Source of the DNA: Mycobacteriaceae bacterium
GTDB taxonomy: Bacteria > Actinomycetota > Actinomycetes > Mycobacteriales > Mycobacteriaceae
Reading direction: 5' to 3'
Length of the DNA stretch: 32,366 bases
NCBI GenBank assembly: GCA_029979305.1
Contig: JAPOHV010000005.1
Span: forward strand, 1-32,366
The translations under genes and the position numbers were made by a program. A model generated the notes under the pieces. That model saw only the letters and a program-made list of their open reading frames with translations. It did not search any database and was not told the DNA's origin. Shown piece by piece: positions 1 through 10,593 of the stretch (position 1 is the stretch's first letter; the number at the start of each line of letters is the position of its first letter).

Positions 1-1343
1 AGCCGCAGGCTGAGCCCGGCCAGCAGCTGGCGGCCCTGCGGGTTGCGGACTTCGATGTCGCGCAACTCGATTGACCCGTCGCTGCTCTGCTCGGCGGTCA
101 GCCGGGGCAGCTCCCGGGCCTGCTCGTCGGCGGTGACCAGACCGTCGAGACGGATGATCGTCGCCCGGTAGGCGGCGAACGAGTCGTAGACGGACCGGAA
201 GAACGACAGCGAGTCGTGGACGCTGTTGAACGCACTGGCCGACTGCGTGACGTCGCCGAAGGTGATCTGCCGGCTGAAGAGCCGCTGCGCCTGAACGATG
301 AGCGGCAGCGGGTTGATGAACTGGGTGATCGACTGGTTCCAGCCCAGCAGGGCCAGGGTCCGTACGACGTAGCCGCGGTAGTTGGAGATCACGGCGGCGA
401 AACGAGCTCGCAGAACCGACTTTTCGGCACCCTCGCCGCGATAGAAACTGATCGACTCGGCGGCGTCGCGCATCCGGACCAGGGCATAGCGGAAGGCGGC
501 GTTGGTCAGTTCGTTGCGGAAGCTGAAGCGGATCAGCGGGCGCCCGATCCAGAAGGCGATCACGGTGGTGGCGAACACGTACACCAGGGCGATCCAGAAC
601 AGTGCGTGGCCGAGGGTGAACCCCAGGAACGTCAGGGGGCCGGACAGATTCCACAGGATGGGCGTGAAGGCCACCACCGACACCATCGCGTTGATGGCGC
701 CGAACAGCAAAGTCGTCGTCGTTCCCACCGTCGGGGTGTTGGCGCCGGTGCCGGTGCCGGCGGTGAACGCGTCGATGTCGAGCTGGATCCGCTGGTCGGG
801 ATTGTCGATCGGGTTGTCCAGGAACCGCCCTCGATAGAACGATTCATCGTCGAGCCAGTCGCCGGTCAGCCGGTCGGTCAGCCACACCCGCCAGCGGATG
901 ATGAAGTGCTGGGTCAGGTAGATGTCGATCATCTGCCGGCTCACATAGGCCGTGGCGATCAGCGCGAAGGTGATGATGGCCGTCCAGAAGCCGCGGATGC
1001 CGGAGTCGCGCACCGCGTCATCGCCGGCTCCGCCGCCCTCGAATGCCACCTGCAGCGAGGAGTACAGGTCGTTGGCCTGATAACTGAGCAGCACCTGTAG
1101 GCGCACCGCGATCAGCGTCGAGAACAGCAGCACACCGAGCCAGGCCCACACCGCGAGGCTGCCCGGGCCGCGGAAATAACCGCCGGTCACCCGCCAGAAC
1201 TGCCGGCCCCAGCTGGTGTAGCGACCCAGCAGCACCAGCACGGTGACCGTCACGACGGCGGTGATCAGCCAGGCCTTACCGGTCCACAGCAACGACTGCG
1301 GGATCTCGTGCGCCCAGTCCAGCGAGGGCTCGTACATCTCCAT
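1..1343 (-). CDS. BacA/SbmA-type ABC transporter, copy 1 (partial, C-terminal ATPase part lies outside window)
   Basis: Open minus-strand frame from ATG at 1343 with GGAGG upstream; translation MEMYEPSLDWAHEIPQSLLW...WGRQFWRVTGGYFRGPGSLAVWAWLGVLL...[19 protein letters not shown]...DNPDQRIQLDID is colinear with the intact neighbour at 1414..3330. It reaches the window edge without a stop. Confidence 0.9.
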   Translation of the reverse strand, partial: MEMYEPSLDWAHEIPQSLLWTGKAWLITAVVTVTVLVLLGRYTSWGRQFWRVTGGYFRGPGSLAVWAWLGVLLFSTLIAVRLQVLLSYQANDLYSSLQVAFEGGGAGDDAVRDSGIRGFWTAIITFALIATAYVSRQMIDIYLTQHFIIRWRVWLTDRLTGDWLDDESFYRGRFLDNPIDNPDQRIQLDIDAFTAGTGTGANTPTVGTTTTLLFGAINAMVSVVAFTPILWNLSGPLTFLGFTLGHALFWIALVYVFATTVIAFWIGRPLIRFSFRNELTNAAFRYALVRMRDAAESISFYRGEGAEKSVLRARFAAVISNYRGYVVRTLALLGWNQSITQFINPLPLIVQAQRLFSRQITFGDVTQSASAFNSVHDSLSFFRSVYDSFAAYRATIIRLDGLVTADEQARELPRLTAEQSSDGSIELRDIEVRNPQGRQLLAGLSLR

Positions 1344-1413
1344 GGTCGTCAACCTCCGCGGCCCAGCATGGCAGCAACCGCCCGGCGGCCCGGGCCGATT
1401 GGCCGACCCAGGA

Positions 1414-3330
1414 TCAGACCGTCGCGGGCTGCTCGCCGTTGATCCGGCTCAGCCGCCATTCGCCCTCGCCGAGCAGGTGGAGGTGCTGCTGGTGATAGCG
1501 GTCGACCGCGGGGCGGTGGCTGACGCTGACGACGATGGTGTCGGGCAGTTCGGTGCGCACCAGGTCGTAGACCGAGTACTCCAGCCCCTCGTCGAGCGCC
1601 GAGGTGGCCTCGTCGAGGAACACCGCCTTGGGCTTGGTCAGCAGGATTCTGGCGAACGCGACGCGTTGCTGCTCGCCCGGGGAGAGCACCTTGGCCCAGT
1701 CCTCGTCGTCGTTGAGCCGCGGTGCCAGATGTGTCAGGGCCACCTTGGCCAGCGTCTGCTGCAGGTCCTCGTCGGGTATCGACCCGGATGCCGACGGGTA
1801 GGACAGCACCGTGCGCAGGTCACCGAGGGGCATGTAGGGCATCTGGGACAGGAACATCGTGTCGTGGTCGCCGACCGGGCGGGACACCGATCCGCTTGTG
1901 TACGGCCACATTTCGGCGACACTTCGCAGCAGCGTCGTCTTGCCGGCGCCGGAGCGGCCCGTCACCACCAGGCTCTCACCGGGATTCAGCCGCAGGCTCA
2001 GCGGATCCACCAGCTGGCTGCCGCCGGGGGTTCGGACCTCCACCTGCCGCAGTTCGACCGATCCGTCGGTGCTGGGCACCGTCTCCAGGCTCGGCATCGC
2101 GCGGGCCGCCGCGTTGTCCTCGACCAGGCCGTGCAGACGGATGATCGCGGCGCGGTAGGCGGCGAACTGGTCATAGGCGTTGCGGAAGAACGACAGCGAG
2201 TCGCTGATGTTGGAGAACGCACTCGCCGACTGGGTGACGTCACCGAAGTCCATCTCGCCCTTGAACAGCCGCGGCGCCTGGACGATCAACGGCAACGGCG
2301 TGATGATCTGGCTCATCGCCAGGTTCCACCCGGTGAAGCCCAGTGTGCGGCGGACGAACGCCCGGTAGTTGGAGATGATCGCCATGAACCGGGTCCGCAG
2401 AATCTTGCCCTCGGTGGCCTCGCCCCGGTAGAACCCGACCGCCTCGGCGGCATCGCGCAACCGCACCAGCGCGTAGCGGAACGCCGCGTTGGTCAGTTCG
2501 TTGCGGAAACTCAGCCGGATCAGCGGCCGGCCGATCCAGAACGCCACGACGGTGGCGAAGAACACGTAGACGAACGCCACCCAGAACAGCGCCCGGGGCA
2601 GGGTGACGCCGAACAGGGTCACCGGGCCCGACAGGTGCCACAGGATCGGGATGAACGCGAACACGGTGCACACCGAGGACACCGATCCGAACAGCAACAC
2701 CGAACCGGTGCCGACCGTGGGGGAGTTCGGCGAGGCGCCGACACCGGTGGTGAAGACGTCGACGTCCTGCTGGAGACGCTGATCGGGGTTGTCGGTGTGG
2801 GTTTCGGCGAAACGGCTCCGGTAGTAGGCGTGATCGCCCAGCCAGTCACGGGTCAACCGGTTGGTGAGCCAGGTGCGCCAGCGGATGATGAAGCGCTGGG
2901 TCAGGTAGATGTCGATCATCACCTGGCTGATGTAGATCGTGGCCAGGATCCCGAATATGCCCAGCGCCACCCAGAAGCCGTGGATCGCGTTGTCGCGGAT
3001 CTCGTCCTCGTTGGCGCTGGTGGCCTCGAAGGCGGTCTGCAACGAGGTGTAGAGGTCGTTGCTGAAGTAGCTGAGCAGCACGTTGATGCGAACCGAGATC
3101 ATCACCGACAGCAGCAGTACGGCCAGCCAGGCCCAGACCTTCACCGACGCGGCGCCCTTGAAGTACTCGCCGGTGATCCGCCAGTACTGCCGGCCCCACA
3201 CGGTGAGCCGGGACAGCAGGAACAGCACGACCAGGGTGGCCACCGCCGCGATCGCCCAGTAACGCAGGATCCAGATCAGGGACGGGACGAGTTCGTGTCC
3301 CCAGTCCATGGACGGTTTGTAGGGCTCCAA
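1414..3330 (-). CDS. BacA/SbmA-type ABC transporter with fused ATPase (Rv1819c-like), copy 2
   Basis: ORF 1414..3408; the likely start is TTG at 3330 with GGGAGGAG SD just upstream ([14 protein letters not shown]...). Walker [10 protein letters not shown], signature [16 protein letters not shown], Walker [13 protein letters not shown]; SbmA_BacA-like membrane domain. Confidence 0.9.
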   Translation of the reverse strand: MEPYKPSMDWGHELVPSLIWILRYWAIAAVATLVVLFLLSRLTVWGRQYWRITGEYFKGAASVKVWAWLAVLLLSVMISVRINVLLSYFSNDLYTSLQTAFEATSANEDEIRDNAIHGFWVALGIFGILATIYISQVMIDIYLTQRFIIRWRTWLTNRLTRDWLGDHAYYRSRFAETHTDNPDQRLQQDVDVFTTGVGASPNSPTVGTGSVLLFGSVSSVCTVFAFIPILWHLSGPVTLFGVTLPRALFWVAFVYVFFATVVAFWIGRPLIRLSFRNELTNAAFRYALVRLRDAAEAVGFYRGEATEGKILRTRFMAIISNYRAFVRRTLGFTGWNLAMSQIITPLPLIVQAPRLFKGEMDFGDVTQSASAFSNISDSLSFFRNAYDQFAAYRAAIIRLHGLVEDNAAARAMPSLETVPSTDGSVELRQVEVRTPGGSQLVDPLSLRLNPGESLVVTGRSGAGKTTLLRSVAEMWPYTSGSVSRPVGDHDTMFLSQMPYMPLGDLRTVLSYPSASGSIPDEDLQQTLAKVALTHLAPRLNDDEDWAKVLSPGEQQRVAFARILLTKPKAVFLDEATSALDEGLEYSVYDLVRTELPDTIVVSVSHRPAVDRYHQQHLHLLGEGEWRLSRINGEQPATV

Positions 3331-3460
3331 CGCGCTCTCCTCCCGGCGAACGGGTGCTGCGGTCGCGGTTACGCAGTACCCGGCGAAGCTACCCCAGCAC
3401 CGGCACACGGCACCACGCCGACGCCGGATAGCGCCGGGGCCGGGCCGGGCCGGCGCTGGC

Positions 3461-3466
3461 TAGGCT
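3461..3466 (+). promoter_or_regulatory. putative -10 (TAGGCT) for leaderless ilvG-like mRNA
   Basis: TAGGCT-cacctg-ATG: 6 nt between TANNNT and start codon, no SD. Confidence 0.5.
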
Positions 3467-3472
3467 CACCTG

Positions 3473-5095
3473 ATGGAGAACGTCCACGCCGGCCGGCTGA
3501 TCGCCCGCAGGCTCAAGGCCAGCGGCATCGACACCCTGTTCACCCTCTCCGGCGGGCACCTGTTCTCGATCTACGACGGCTGCCGCAGCGAGGGAATCCG
3601 GCTGATCGACACCCGCCACGAGCAGACCGCGGCGTTCGCGGCCGAAGGCTGGTCGAAGGTCACCCGGGTTCCCGGCGTGGTGGCACTGACGGCGGGACCG
3701 GGTGTCACCAACGGGATGAGCGCGATGGCCGCCGCCAGCCAGAACCAATCGCCCATGGTGGTACTCGGTGGCCGCGCCCCGGCGTTGCGGTGGGGAATGG
3801 GTTCGCTGCAGGAGATCGACCACGTGCCCTTCGTCGCCCCGCTGACCCGCTACGCGGCGACGGCGCAGTCGGCTGCGGCGGTGGGGGACCGGGTCGACGA
3901 CGCACTGCGCGCCGCTGTCGGAGCGCCCTCCGGGGTGGCGTTCGTCGACTTCCCGATGGATCACGTCTTCGGCGAGGCGACCGACCGCGGCGAACCCGGC
4001 GCGCTGACCGAACTGCCCGTCCCGCCCCGCGCCGACGCCGACGCACTCGACCGCGCGGTGGCGCTGCTGTCGACCGCGCAGCGGCCGGTGATCATGGCCG
4101 GCACCAACGTGTGGTGGGGACATGCCGAGTCCGAATTGCTGCACCTGGCCGAGCGACTGCGAATTCCGGTGCTGGCCAACGGAATGGCGCGCGGCATCGT
4201 CGGCGCCGATCGCGACCTCGCCTTCTCGCGGGCGCGCTCGGCGGCGCTGTCGCAGGCCGACGTGGCGCTGGTGGTCGGTGTGCCGATGGACTTCCGGCTC
4301 GGGTTCGGCGGGGTTTTCGGGGCGCAGACCGAACTGATCGTGGCCGACCGCTGCGAACCGGGCCGGGATCATCCGCGTGCGATCGCCGCCGGGCTCTACG
4401 GGGATCTGCCGGCCACCCTCACCGCGCTGGCGGATGCCCGGGTCGCCGACCACGAGGACTGGATCGGTGGCCTGCGCACCGTCGAAACCGGGGCCAGGGC
4501 CGCCGAGGCCGGCGAACTGGCCGATGACCGGACCCCGCTGCACCCCATGCGGGTCTACGCCGAACTGCTGCCCCTGCTCGACCGCGACGCGATCATCGTC
4601 ATCGACGGCGGCGACTTCGGCTCGTATGCCGGCCGGGTCATCGACAGCTACGTGCCCGGTGCGTGGCTGGACAGCGGCCCGTTCGGCTGCCTGGGCTCGG
4701 GGCCCGGTTACGCGCTGGCGGCCAAGCTCGCCCGCCCGGAACGGCAGGTGGTGCTGTTGCAGGGTGACGGCGCCTTCGGCTTCTCCGGCATGGAGTGGGA
4801 CACCCTGGTTCGTCACGGGGTTCATGTGGTCTCGGTGCTCGGCAACAACGGGATCTGGGCACTGGAGAAGCACCCGATGGAGGCGCTGTACGGCTACTCG
4901 GTGGTGGCAGACCTGCTTCCGGGGACCCGCTACGACGAGGTGGTGCGTGCACTCGGTGGGCACGGCGAACTGGTCAGCACCCCGGACGAACTGCGGCCGG
5001 CGCTGCGCCGCGCCTTCGACAGCGGGCTGCCGGCGGTGGTCAACACCCTGACCGATCCCGCTGTCGCCTACCCGCGCAGGTCGAATCTTGCCTGA
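3473..5095 (+). CDS. ilvG: thiamine-diphosphate enzyme, acetolactate synthase large-subunit-like (IlvG, Rv1820-like)
   Basis: Three-domain ThDP fold: [23 protein letters not shown]-terminal [15 protein letters not shown]...NN motif; position between Rv1819c-like and secA2. Confidence 0.88.
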   Translation: MENVHAGRLIARRLKASGIDTLFTLSGGHLFSIYDGCRSEGIRLIDTRHEQTAAFAAEGWSKVTRVPGVVALTAGPGVTNGMSAMAAASQNQSPMVVLGGRAPALRWGMGSLQEIDHVPFVAPLTRYAATAQSAAAVGDRVDDALRAAVGAPSGVAFVDFPMDHVFGEATDRGEPGALTELPVPPRADADALDRAVALLSTAQRPVIMAGTNVWWGHAESELLHLAERLRIPVLANGMARGIVGADRDLAFSRARSAALSQADVALVVGVPMDFRLGFGGVFGAQTELIVADRCEPGRDHPRAIAAGLYGDLPATLTALADARVADHEDWIGGLRTVETGARAAEAGELADDRTPLHPMRVYAELLPLLDRDAIIVIDGGDFGSYAGRVIDSYVPGAWLDSGPFGCLGSGPGYALAAKLARPERQVVLLQGDGAFGFSGMEWDTLVRHGVHVVSVLGNNGIWALEKHPMEALYGYSVVADLLPGTRYDEVVRALGGHGELVSTPDELRPALRRAFDSGLPAVVNTLTDPAVAYPRRSNLA

Positions 5096-5106
5096 GGCCG
5101 CCGGGG

Positions 5107-5112
5107 TACCGT
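5107..5112 (+). promoter_or_regulatory. putative -10 (TACCGT) for leaderless secA2 mRNA
   Basis: TACCGT-tgtcgcc-GTG, 7-nt spacer to start, no SD. Confidence 0.45.
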
Positions 5113-5119
5113 TGTCGCC

Positions 5120-7492
5120 GTGGCACGAAGCACCTCGAAGACACCCAAATCCGGCTCCTCCGGCCAGGGCGGCCGGGTAAGCCGCGGGTTCTGGCGGCTG
5201 CTCGGCGCGTCGACCGAGAAGGTCAAGGCGCAGGGCATGTCCGAGGTGGAGGCGTCGTCGCAGTTCGACGAGAAGGCCGCGGCCCTCGACGATGAGCAAC
5301 TGGCCAAGGCGGCGCGGCTGCTCGACATGAAGGGCCTGGCCGGCTCACCGGACATGCCGCAGTTCCTGGCGATCGCACGCGAGGCCGCTGAACGCGCCAC
5401 CGGCCTGCGCCCGTTCGACGTCCAGCTGCTCGGCGCGCTGCGCATGATGGCCGGAGACGTCATCGAGATGGGAACCGGCGAGGGCAAGACCCTCTCGGGC
5501 GCCATTGCCGCGGCGGGCTATGCCCTCGCGGGCCGCCGGGTGCACGTGGTCACCATCAACGACTACCTGGCCCGCCGCGACGCCGAGTGGATGGGGCCGC
5601 TGATCGAAGCCCTCGGCTGCACCGTCGGATGGATCACCGAGGACTCCACCCGCGACCAGCGCCGCGCCGCCTACCGGTGCGACGTCACCTACGCCTCGGT
5701 CAACGAGATCGGCTTCGACCTGTTGCGAGACCAGCTGGTGGTCGACGTCGACGACCTCGTCTCACCCGATCCCGACGTCGCACTGATCGACGAGGCCGAC
5801 TCGGTTCTGGTCGACGAGGCGCTGGTGCCGCTCGTGCTCGCCGGCACCACCCACCGTGAGACGCCCAAGCTCGAGATCGTCCGGCTGGTGGGCCAACTGG
5901 TGGCCGACTCCGACGGCGACAAGTACTTCGCCACCGACGCCGACAACCGCAACGTCCATCTCACCGAGGCCGGCGCCCAGCGGATCGAGCGGGCGCTCGG
6001 CGGCATCGACCTGTACTCCGAGGAGCATGTCGGCACCACGCTCACCGAGGTCAACGTCGCCCTGCACGCCCACGTGCTGCTGCAGCGCGACGTGCACTAC
6101 ATCGTGCGCGACGGCGCGGTCCAGCTGATCAACGCGTCCCGCGGCCGGATCGCCTCGCTGCAGCGCTGGCCGGACGGGTTGCAGGCGGCCGTCGAGGTCA
6201 AGGAGGGCATCGAGACCACCGAGACCGGCGAGGTGCTCGACACCATCACGGTGCAGGCCCTGATCAACCGCTATCCCACCGTGTGCGGCATGACCGGCAC
6301 CGCGCTGGCGGCCGGTGAGCAACTGCGGCAGTTCTACAAGCTCGGCGTCTCGCCGATCCCGCCGAACACCCCGACCGTCCGCTCCGACGAGCCGGACCGG
6401 GTCTACATCACCGCCGGCGCCAAGAACGACGCCATAGTCGACCACATCATCGAGGTGCACGCCACCGGTCAGCCGATCCTGGTCGGCACCCAGGACGTCG
6501 CCGAGTCCGAGGATCTGCACCACCGGCTGCGCCGCCGCGGTGTGCCCGCGGTGGTGCTCAACGCCAAGAACGACGAGGAGGAGGCCCGTGTCATCGCCGA
6601 GGCCGGCAAGCTCGCCGCGGTGACGGTCTCGACCCAGATGGCCGGCCGCGGCACCGACATCCGGCTGGGTGGCTCGGAGGCCGACGACGACTCGGCCGAC
6701 AAGCATGCCGTCGCCGAGCTGGGCGGGCTGCACGTGATCGGCACCGGCCGGCACCGCACCGAGCGGCTGGACAACCAGTTGCGCGGGCGTGCCGGGCGGC
6801 AGGGCGACCCGGGCTCGTCGGTGTTCTTCTCCAGCTGGGAGGACGACGTCGTCGCCGCCCATCTGGAGGCCGGCAAGCTGCCGACCGAGTGCGACGAGAC
6901 CGGTCGGATCACCAGCCCGAAGGCCACCGCGCTGATCGACCACGCCCAGCGGGTGGCCGAGGGCCGGCTGCTGGAGGTGCACTCCAACACCTGGCGCTAC
7001 AACCAGCTGATCGCCCAGCAGCGGGCGATCATCGTGGAGCGGCGCAACACGCTGCTGAGCACCCCGGCCGCCCGCGAGGAACTCGCCGAACTCTGCCCGG
7101 AGCGCTACGACGAACTGGCCCAACAGGTTTCGGATGACGATCTTGAGAACATCTGCCGTCGGATCATGCTCTACCACCTCGACCGCGGCTGGGCCGACCA
7201 CCTGGCCTACCTTTCCGACATCCGGGAGAGCATCCATCTGCGCGCGCTGGGCCGGCAGAACCCGCTCGACGAGTTCCACCGCCTCGCCGTCGACGCCTTC
7301 GCACACCTGGCGGCCGACGCCATCGAGGCATCCCAACAGACTTTCGAGACCTCCGATGTGCTCGACGGTGAACCCGGCCTCGACCTGTCCAGGCTGGCCC
7401 GCCCGACCTCGACGTGGACCTACATGGTTCACGACAACCCGATGCGCGACGACTCGCTGTCGGCGCTGAGTCTGCCGGGTGTGTTCCGCTAA
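5120..7492 (+). CDS. secA2: accessory preprotein translocase ATPase SecA2
   Basis: 790-aa SecA family: [60 protein letters not shown]; lacks the long C-terminal tail with zinc-binding motif. GTG start. Confidence 0.95.
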   Translation: MARSTSKTPKSGSSGQGGRVSRGFWRLLGASTEKVKAQGMSEVEASSQFDEKAAALDDEQLAKAARLLDMKGLAGSPDMPQFLAIAREAAERATGLRPFDVQLLGALRMMAGDVIEMGTGEGKTLSGAIAAAGYALAGRRVHVVTINDYLARRDAEWMGPLIEALGCTVGWITEDSTRDQRRAAYRCDVTYASVNEIGFDLLRDQLVVDVDDLVSPDPDVALIDEADSVLVDEALVPLVLAGTTHRETPKLEIVRLVGQLVADSDGDKYFATDADNRNVHLTEAGAQRIERALGGIDLYSEEHVGTTLTEVNVALHAHVLLQRDVHYIVRDGAVQLINASRGRIASLQRWPDGLQAAVEVKEGIETTETGEVLDTITVQALINRYPTVCGMTGTALAAGEQLRQFYKLGVSPIPPNTPTVRSDEPDRVYITAGAKNDAIVDHIIEVHATGQPILVGTQDVAESEDLHHRLRRRGVPAVVLNAKNDEEEARVIAEAGKLAAVTVSTQMAGRGTDIRLGGSEADDDSADKHAVAELGGLHVIGTGRHRTERLDNQLRGRAGRQGDPGSSVFFSSWEDDVVAAHLEAGKLPTECDETGRITSPKATALIDHAQRVAEGRLLEVHSNTWRYNQLIAQQRAIIVERRNTLLSTPAAREELAELCPERYDELAQQVSDDDLENICRRIMLYHLDRGWADHLAYLSDIRESIHLRALGRQNPLDEFHRLAVDAFAHLAADAIEASQQTFETSDVLDGEPGLDLSRLARPTSTWTYMVHDNPMRDDSLSALSLPGVFR

Positions 7493-7501
7493 GCACCCGG
7501 G

Positions 7502-7507
7502 TAGGTT
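7502..7507 (+). promoter_or_regulatory. putative -10 (TAGGTT) for leaderless pgsA2-like mRNA
   Basis: TAGGTT-cgtcggc-ATG at 7515, 7-nt spacer, no SD. Confidence 0.45.
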
Positions 7508-7514
7508 CGTCGGC

Positions 7515-8102
7515 ATGCATGGCCGGGTGTGGACGATTCCCAACGTCCTGAGCTTCATCCGCCTGGCGCTGCTGCCGGTGTTCGCCTACCTGCTGCTGGT
7601 TCGGCACCACTACGGGCCGGCGGTGGCCATCCTGATGTTCAGCGGGGCCTCGGACTGGGCCGACGGCAAGATCGCCCGACTGGTCGACAACCAGTCCTCC
7701 CGGCTGGGGGAGTTGCTCGACCCGCTCGTCGACCGGATCTACATGGTGGCCGTTCCTGTCGTGCTGGCGCTGTCCGGGGTGGTGCCGTGGTGGCTGGTGC
7801 TGCTGCTGCTCTCCCGCGACGCCGTGCTCGCCGCGACCCTGCCGGTGGTGCAGAGCCGCGGGCTTACCGCACTGCCGGTGACCTATATCGGCAAGGCGGC
7901 GACGTTCGCGTTGATGTCCGGCTTCCCGCTGATCCTGTTGGGGCAGTGGGATTCCGGCTGGAGCCGGGTGGTCGGCGCGATCGGCTGGGCGTTCGTGATC
8001 TGGGGCACCGGCATGTACCTGTGGTCGGCGGTGCTCTATCTGATCCAGGTTCGCCTGGTGGCCCGGCGACTGCCCAGAGTGGGACGCGCCGCGGCCCGAT
8101 GA
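7515..8102 (+). CDS. pgsA2: CDP-alcohol phosphatidyltransferase (PgsA2-like)
   Basis: MHGRVWTIPNVLSFIRLALLPVF...DWADGKIARLVDNQSSRLGELLDPLVDRI matches the CDP-OH-P transferase motif D-x2-D-G-x2-A-R-x8-G-x3-D-x3-D; start chosen at ATG 7515 rather than ORF start 7479. Confidence 0.9.
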   Translation: MHGRVWTIPNVLSFIRLALLPVFAYLLLVRHHYGPAVAILMFSGASDWADGKIARLVDNQSSRLGELLDPLVDRIYMVAVPVVLALSGVVPWWLVLLLLSRDAVLAATLPVVQSRGLTALPVTYIGKAATFALMSGFPLILLGQWDSGWSRVVGAIGWAFVIWGTGMYLWSAVLYLIQVRLVARRLPRVGRAAAR

Positions 8103-8167
8103 CCGCGATACGCTCACTGCCCGGTGGCGTGATGGGCGCGTCACGGGAACATCGACAGAGGAGCACT

Positions 8168-8560
8168 GTGAGCGACATCCCCGCCGACCTGCACTACACC
8201 GCCGAGCACGAATGGGTCCGCCGCACCTCCGAGGACACCGTCCGGGTCGGCATCACCGACTTCGCGCAGTCCTCCCTCGGCGATGTCGTCTACGTCCAGC
8301 TTCCCGACGTCGGTGCGAAGCTGACCGCCGGTGAGGCGTTCGGCGAGGTGGAGTCGACCAAATCGGTGTCCGACCTCTACGCCCCGGTGTCGGCGACGGT
8401 GGCCGCTGTCAATGGCGATCTGGAGGGCAGCCCGCAGCTGATCAACTCCGATCCCTACGGTCAGGGCTGGCTGCTGGAACTGCGCGCCGATGCCGACGGC
8501 CTGGATGGCGGCCTGGCGGGACTGTTGAGCGCCGACGCCTACCGGGACACACTGACCTGA
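8168..8560 (+). CDS. gcvH: glycine cleavage system H protein
   Basis: VSDIPADLHYTAEHEWVRRTSEDTVRVGITDFAQSSLGDVVYVQLPDVG...GEVESTKSVSDLYAPVSG-like lipoyl domain with K in ESTKS; GTG start preceded by gaggag. Confidence 0.95.
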   Translation: MSDIPADLHYTAEHEWVRRTSEDTVRVGITDFAQSSLGDVVYVQLPDVGAKLTAGEAFGEVESTKSVSDLYAPVSATVAAVNGDLEGSPQLINSDPYGQGWLLELRADADGLDGGLAGLLSADAYRDTLT

Positions 8561-8659
8561 CGCTTTGCGTATCCGGGGGTGCGGATCCGGCCGTGGTGGG
8601 TACACCGACCAGCGGTGGGCGGTACGGTCGAGCCATACGCAACTGCAGAGGAGTAGCGG

Positions 8660-9136
8660 GTGACGGACAAGGACTGGCGAATGGGGGCTGACGACAGCTC
8701 CGAGGAGCTCACCGTCGAGACGACTTCCGTGTTCCGCGCGGATTTCCTCAGCGACCTTGACGCACCGGCCAGTCCGGCGGCCGAGACGGCGGTGTCCGGT
8801 GTCGAGGGTCTGCCGGCGGGTTCGGCGCTGCTGGTGGTCAAGCGCGGGCCCAACGCCGGATCGCGATTCCTGCTCGACCAGCCGACCACTTCCGCGGGCC
8901 GTCATCCCGACTCGGACATCTTCCTCGACGACGTGACGGTCAGCCGCCGGCACGCCGAGTTCCGTTCCGACGGCGGCGAGTTCCAGGTGGTCGACGTCGG
9001 CAGCCTCAACGGGACCTACGTCAACCGGGAGCCGGTCGACGCGGCGACCCTGGCGAACGGCGACGAGGTGCAGATCGGCAAGTTCCGGCTGGTCTTCCTG
9101 ACCGGGCCGAAGCCGGGTGGTGCCGGCAGCCAGTGA
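8660..9136 (+). CDS. garA: FHA-domain regulator GarA
   Basis: N-terminal ETTSVF phospho-acceptor motif; FHA core [22 protein letters not shown]...[13 protein letters not shown] start with gaggag SD. Confidence 0.95.
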   Translation: MTDKDWRMGADDSSEELTVETTSVFRADFLSDLDAPASPAAETAVSGVEGLPAGSALLVVKRGPNAGSRFLLDQPTTSAGRHPDSDIFLDDVTVSRRHAEFRSDGGEFQVVDVGSLNGTYVNREPVDAATLANGDEVQIGKFRLVFLTGPKPGGAGSQ

Positions 9137-9864
9137 CCGCGCCCGAGAGTCCCGCGGCGGCCGGAATGTCGATCGGCGCGGTTCTTGACCTGTTGCGGCC
9201 GGAGTTCCCGGACGTCACGATCTCCAAGATCCGCTTCCTCGAGGCCGAGGGCCTGGTGACCCCGCAGCGCAGCCCGTCGGGCTACCGGCGGTTCACCGCC
9301 TATGACTGCGCCCGGCTGCGGTTCATCCTGACCGCGCAGCGCGACCAGTACCTGCCGCTGAAGGTCATCAAGGGACAGCTCGACTCGCAGCCCGACGGCG
9401 AACTGCCCGAGCGGGTGTCGGCCTACCCGGTGCCACGGCTGGTGCCGGTCGACGCCGGCCACGAGCCCGGGGCCGGGGCCGGGGCGCCGACTCCGGTGCG
9501 GCTGAGCCGGGAGGACCTGCTGGAGCGCTCCGGGGTTCCCAGCCCGCTGATCACGGCGCTGTGCCGGGCGGGCATCATCACCAGCGGCCCGGGTGGATTC
9601 TTCGACGAGCACGCCGTGACCATCGCGCAGTGCGCCGCCGCCCTCGGTGAATACGGCGTGGAGCCCCGGCACCTGCGGGCGTTCCGTTCAGCGGCCGACC
9701 GGCAGTCGGATCTGATCGCGCAGATCGCCGGTCCGGTGAGCAAGGCCGGCCGCACCGGCGCCCGCGACCGCGCCGACGACCTGGCCAGTGAGATCGCGGC
9801 GCTGGCAATCACGCTGCACACCAGTCTGATCAAGTCGGCGGTACGAGACGTACTGGATCGCTGA
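9133..9864 (+). CDS. MerR-family transcriptional regulator (Rv1828-like)
   Basis: [59 protein letters not shown] overlap with the garA stop. Confidence 0.9.
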   Translation: MTAPESPAAAGMSIGAVLDLLRPEFPDVTISKIRFLEAEGLVTPQRSPSGYRRFTAYDCARLRFILTAQRDQYLPLKVIKGQLDSQPDGELPERVSAYPVPRLVPVDAGHEPGAGAGAPTPVRLSREDLLERSGVPSPLITALCRAGIITSGPGGFFDEHAVTIAQCAAALGEYGVEPRHLRAFRSAADRQSDLIAQIAGPVSKAGRTGARDRADDLASEIAALAITLHTSLIKSAVRDVLDR

Positions 9865-9909
9865 GGACTAGACTTCAGTGACTGCTACCCAGTGAGCGGA
9901 GGTCCGGTC

Positions 9910-10404
9910 ATGGCCGAGGTTCGAGTGGTCGGGATTCGAGTCGAACAGCCCGCCAATCAGCCGGTCCTGCTGCTGCGCGAGACCGAGGGCGACCGCTTCC
10001 TGCCCATCTGGATCGGCCAGAACGAGGCGAACGCGATCATCCTCGAACAGCAGGGCGTCGAGCCGCCGCGGCCGCTGACCCATGATCTTTTCCGGGATGT
10101 CATTGCCGCCCTTGGTCATTCGCTCAAGGAAGTTCGCATCGTCGATCTGCAGGAAGGCACGTTCTACGCCGATCTCATCTTCGAACGCGACGTCCGGGTG
10201 TCCGCGCGGCCCTCGGACTCGGTGGCCATCGCGCTGCGGATGGGCGTGCCGATCTTCGTCGAGGAGGCGGTTCTCGACGAAGCCGGCCTGCTGATCCCCG
10301 ACGAGGGGGACGAGGAGGCCGCCGGCGCGGTGCGGGAGGACGAGGTGGAGAAGTTCAAGGAGTTCCTCGACACCATTTCCCCGGACGACTTCAAGGCCAC
10401 CTGA
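9910..10404 (+). CDS. bifunctional nuclease family protein (DUF151; Rv1829-like)
   Basis: MAEVRVVGIRVEQPANQPVLLLRETEGDRFLPIWIGQNEANAI...RPLTHDLFRDVI; ATG 9910 preceded by GGAGGT. Confidence 0.9.
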   Translation: MAEVRVVGIRVEQPANQPVLLLRETEGDRFLPIWIGQNEANAIILEQQGVEPPRPLTHDLFRDVIAALGHSLKEVRIVDLQEGTFYADLIFERDVRVSARPSDSVAIALRMGVPIFVEEAVLDEAGLLIPDEGDEEAAGAVREDEVEKFKEFLDTISPDDFKAT

Positions 10405-10485
10405 GCAGCAACTTCGCCCTGGCCAGATCACGGATGCGTCTCATCTGTGTCTTGTCTGCGCCGACACGCCAATCGGATGCCGGGA

Positions 10486-10502
10486 CCGCCACCGCGTGGC
10501 GG
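10486..10502. repeat. 17-bp palindrome CCGCCAC-CGC-GTGGCGG upstream of the resR-like gene
   Basis: Direct reading: 7-bp perfect inverted repeat with 3-nt centre; no T-tract follows. Confidence 0.7.
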
Positions 10503-10525
10503 CCATACTTCGGGGGCGACCCAAG

Positions 10526-10565
10526 GTTGCGGCAGGGCCGCTGACCCGAACGTTGCGGCAGGGCC
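10526..10565. repeat. 14-bp perfect direct repeat GTTGCGGCAGGGCC x2 (10526..10539 and 10552..10565)
   Basis: Identical 14-mers offset by 26 bp in the 249-bp intergenic region upstream of the MerR gene. Confidence 0.85.
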
Positions 10566-10587
10566 ACAAACGGCCCGTCGGCAGGCG

Positions 10588-10593
10588 TATGCT
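10588..10593 (+). promoter_or_regulatory. putative -10 (TATGCT) of the resR-like gene
   Basis: TATGCT about 7 nt before a predicted +1 near 10600; repeat 2 would then lie at about -48 to -35. Confidence 0.4.

Noticed and set aside
216-1100. 294-aa plus-strand ORF
   Set aside because: Lies entirely antisense to transporter copy 1, which has clear family similarity; no recognisable domain.
1243-4527. 1094-aa plus-strand ORF spanning the transporter and ilvG-like genes
   Set aside because: Antisense to copy 2 of the transporter and then out-of-frame with ilvG; low-complexity Arg/Gly/Asp/Gln-rich translation typical of GC-rich shadow frames.
3389-5299. 636-aa minus-strand ORF opposite ilvG
   Set aside because: Shadow frame of the ThDP enzyme gene; composition-driven.
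5762-7558. 598-aa minus-strand ORF opposite secA2
   Set aside because: Shadow frame of secA2; no domain-like features.
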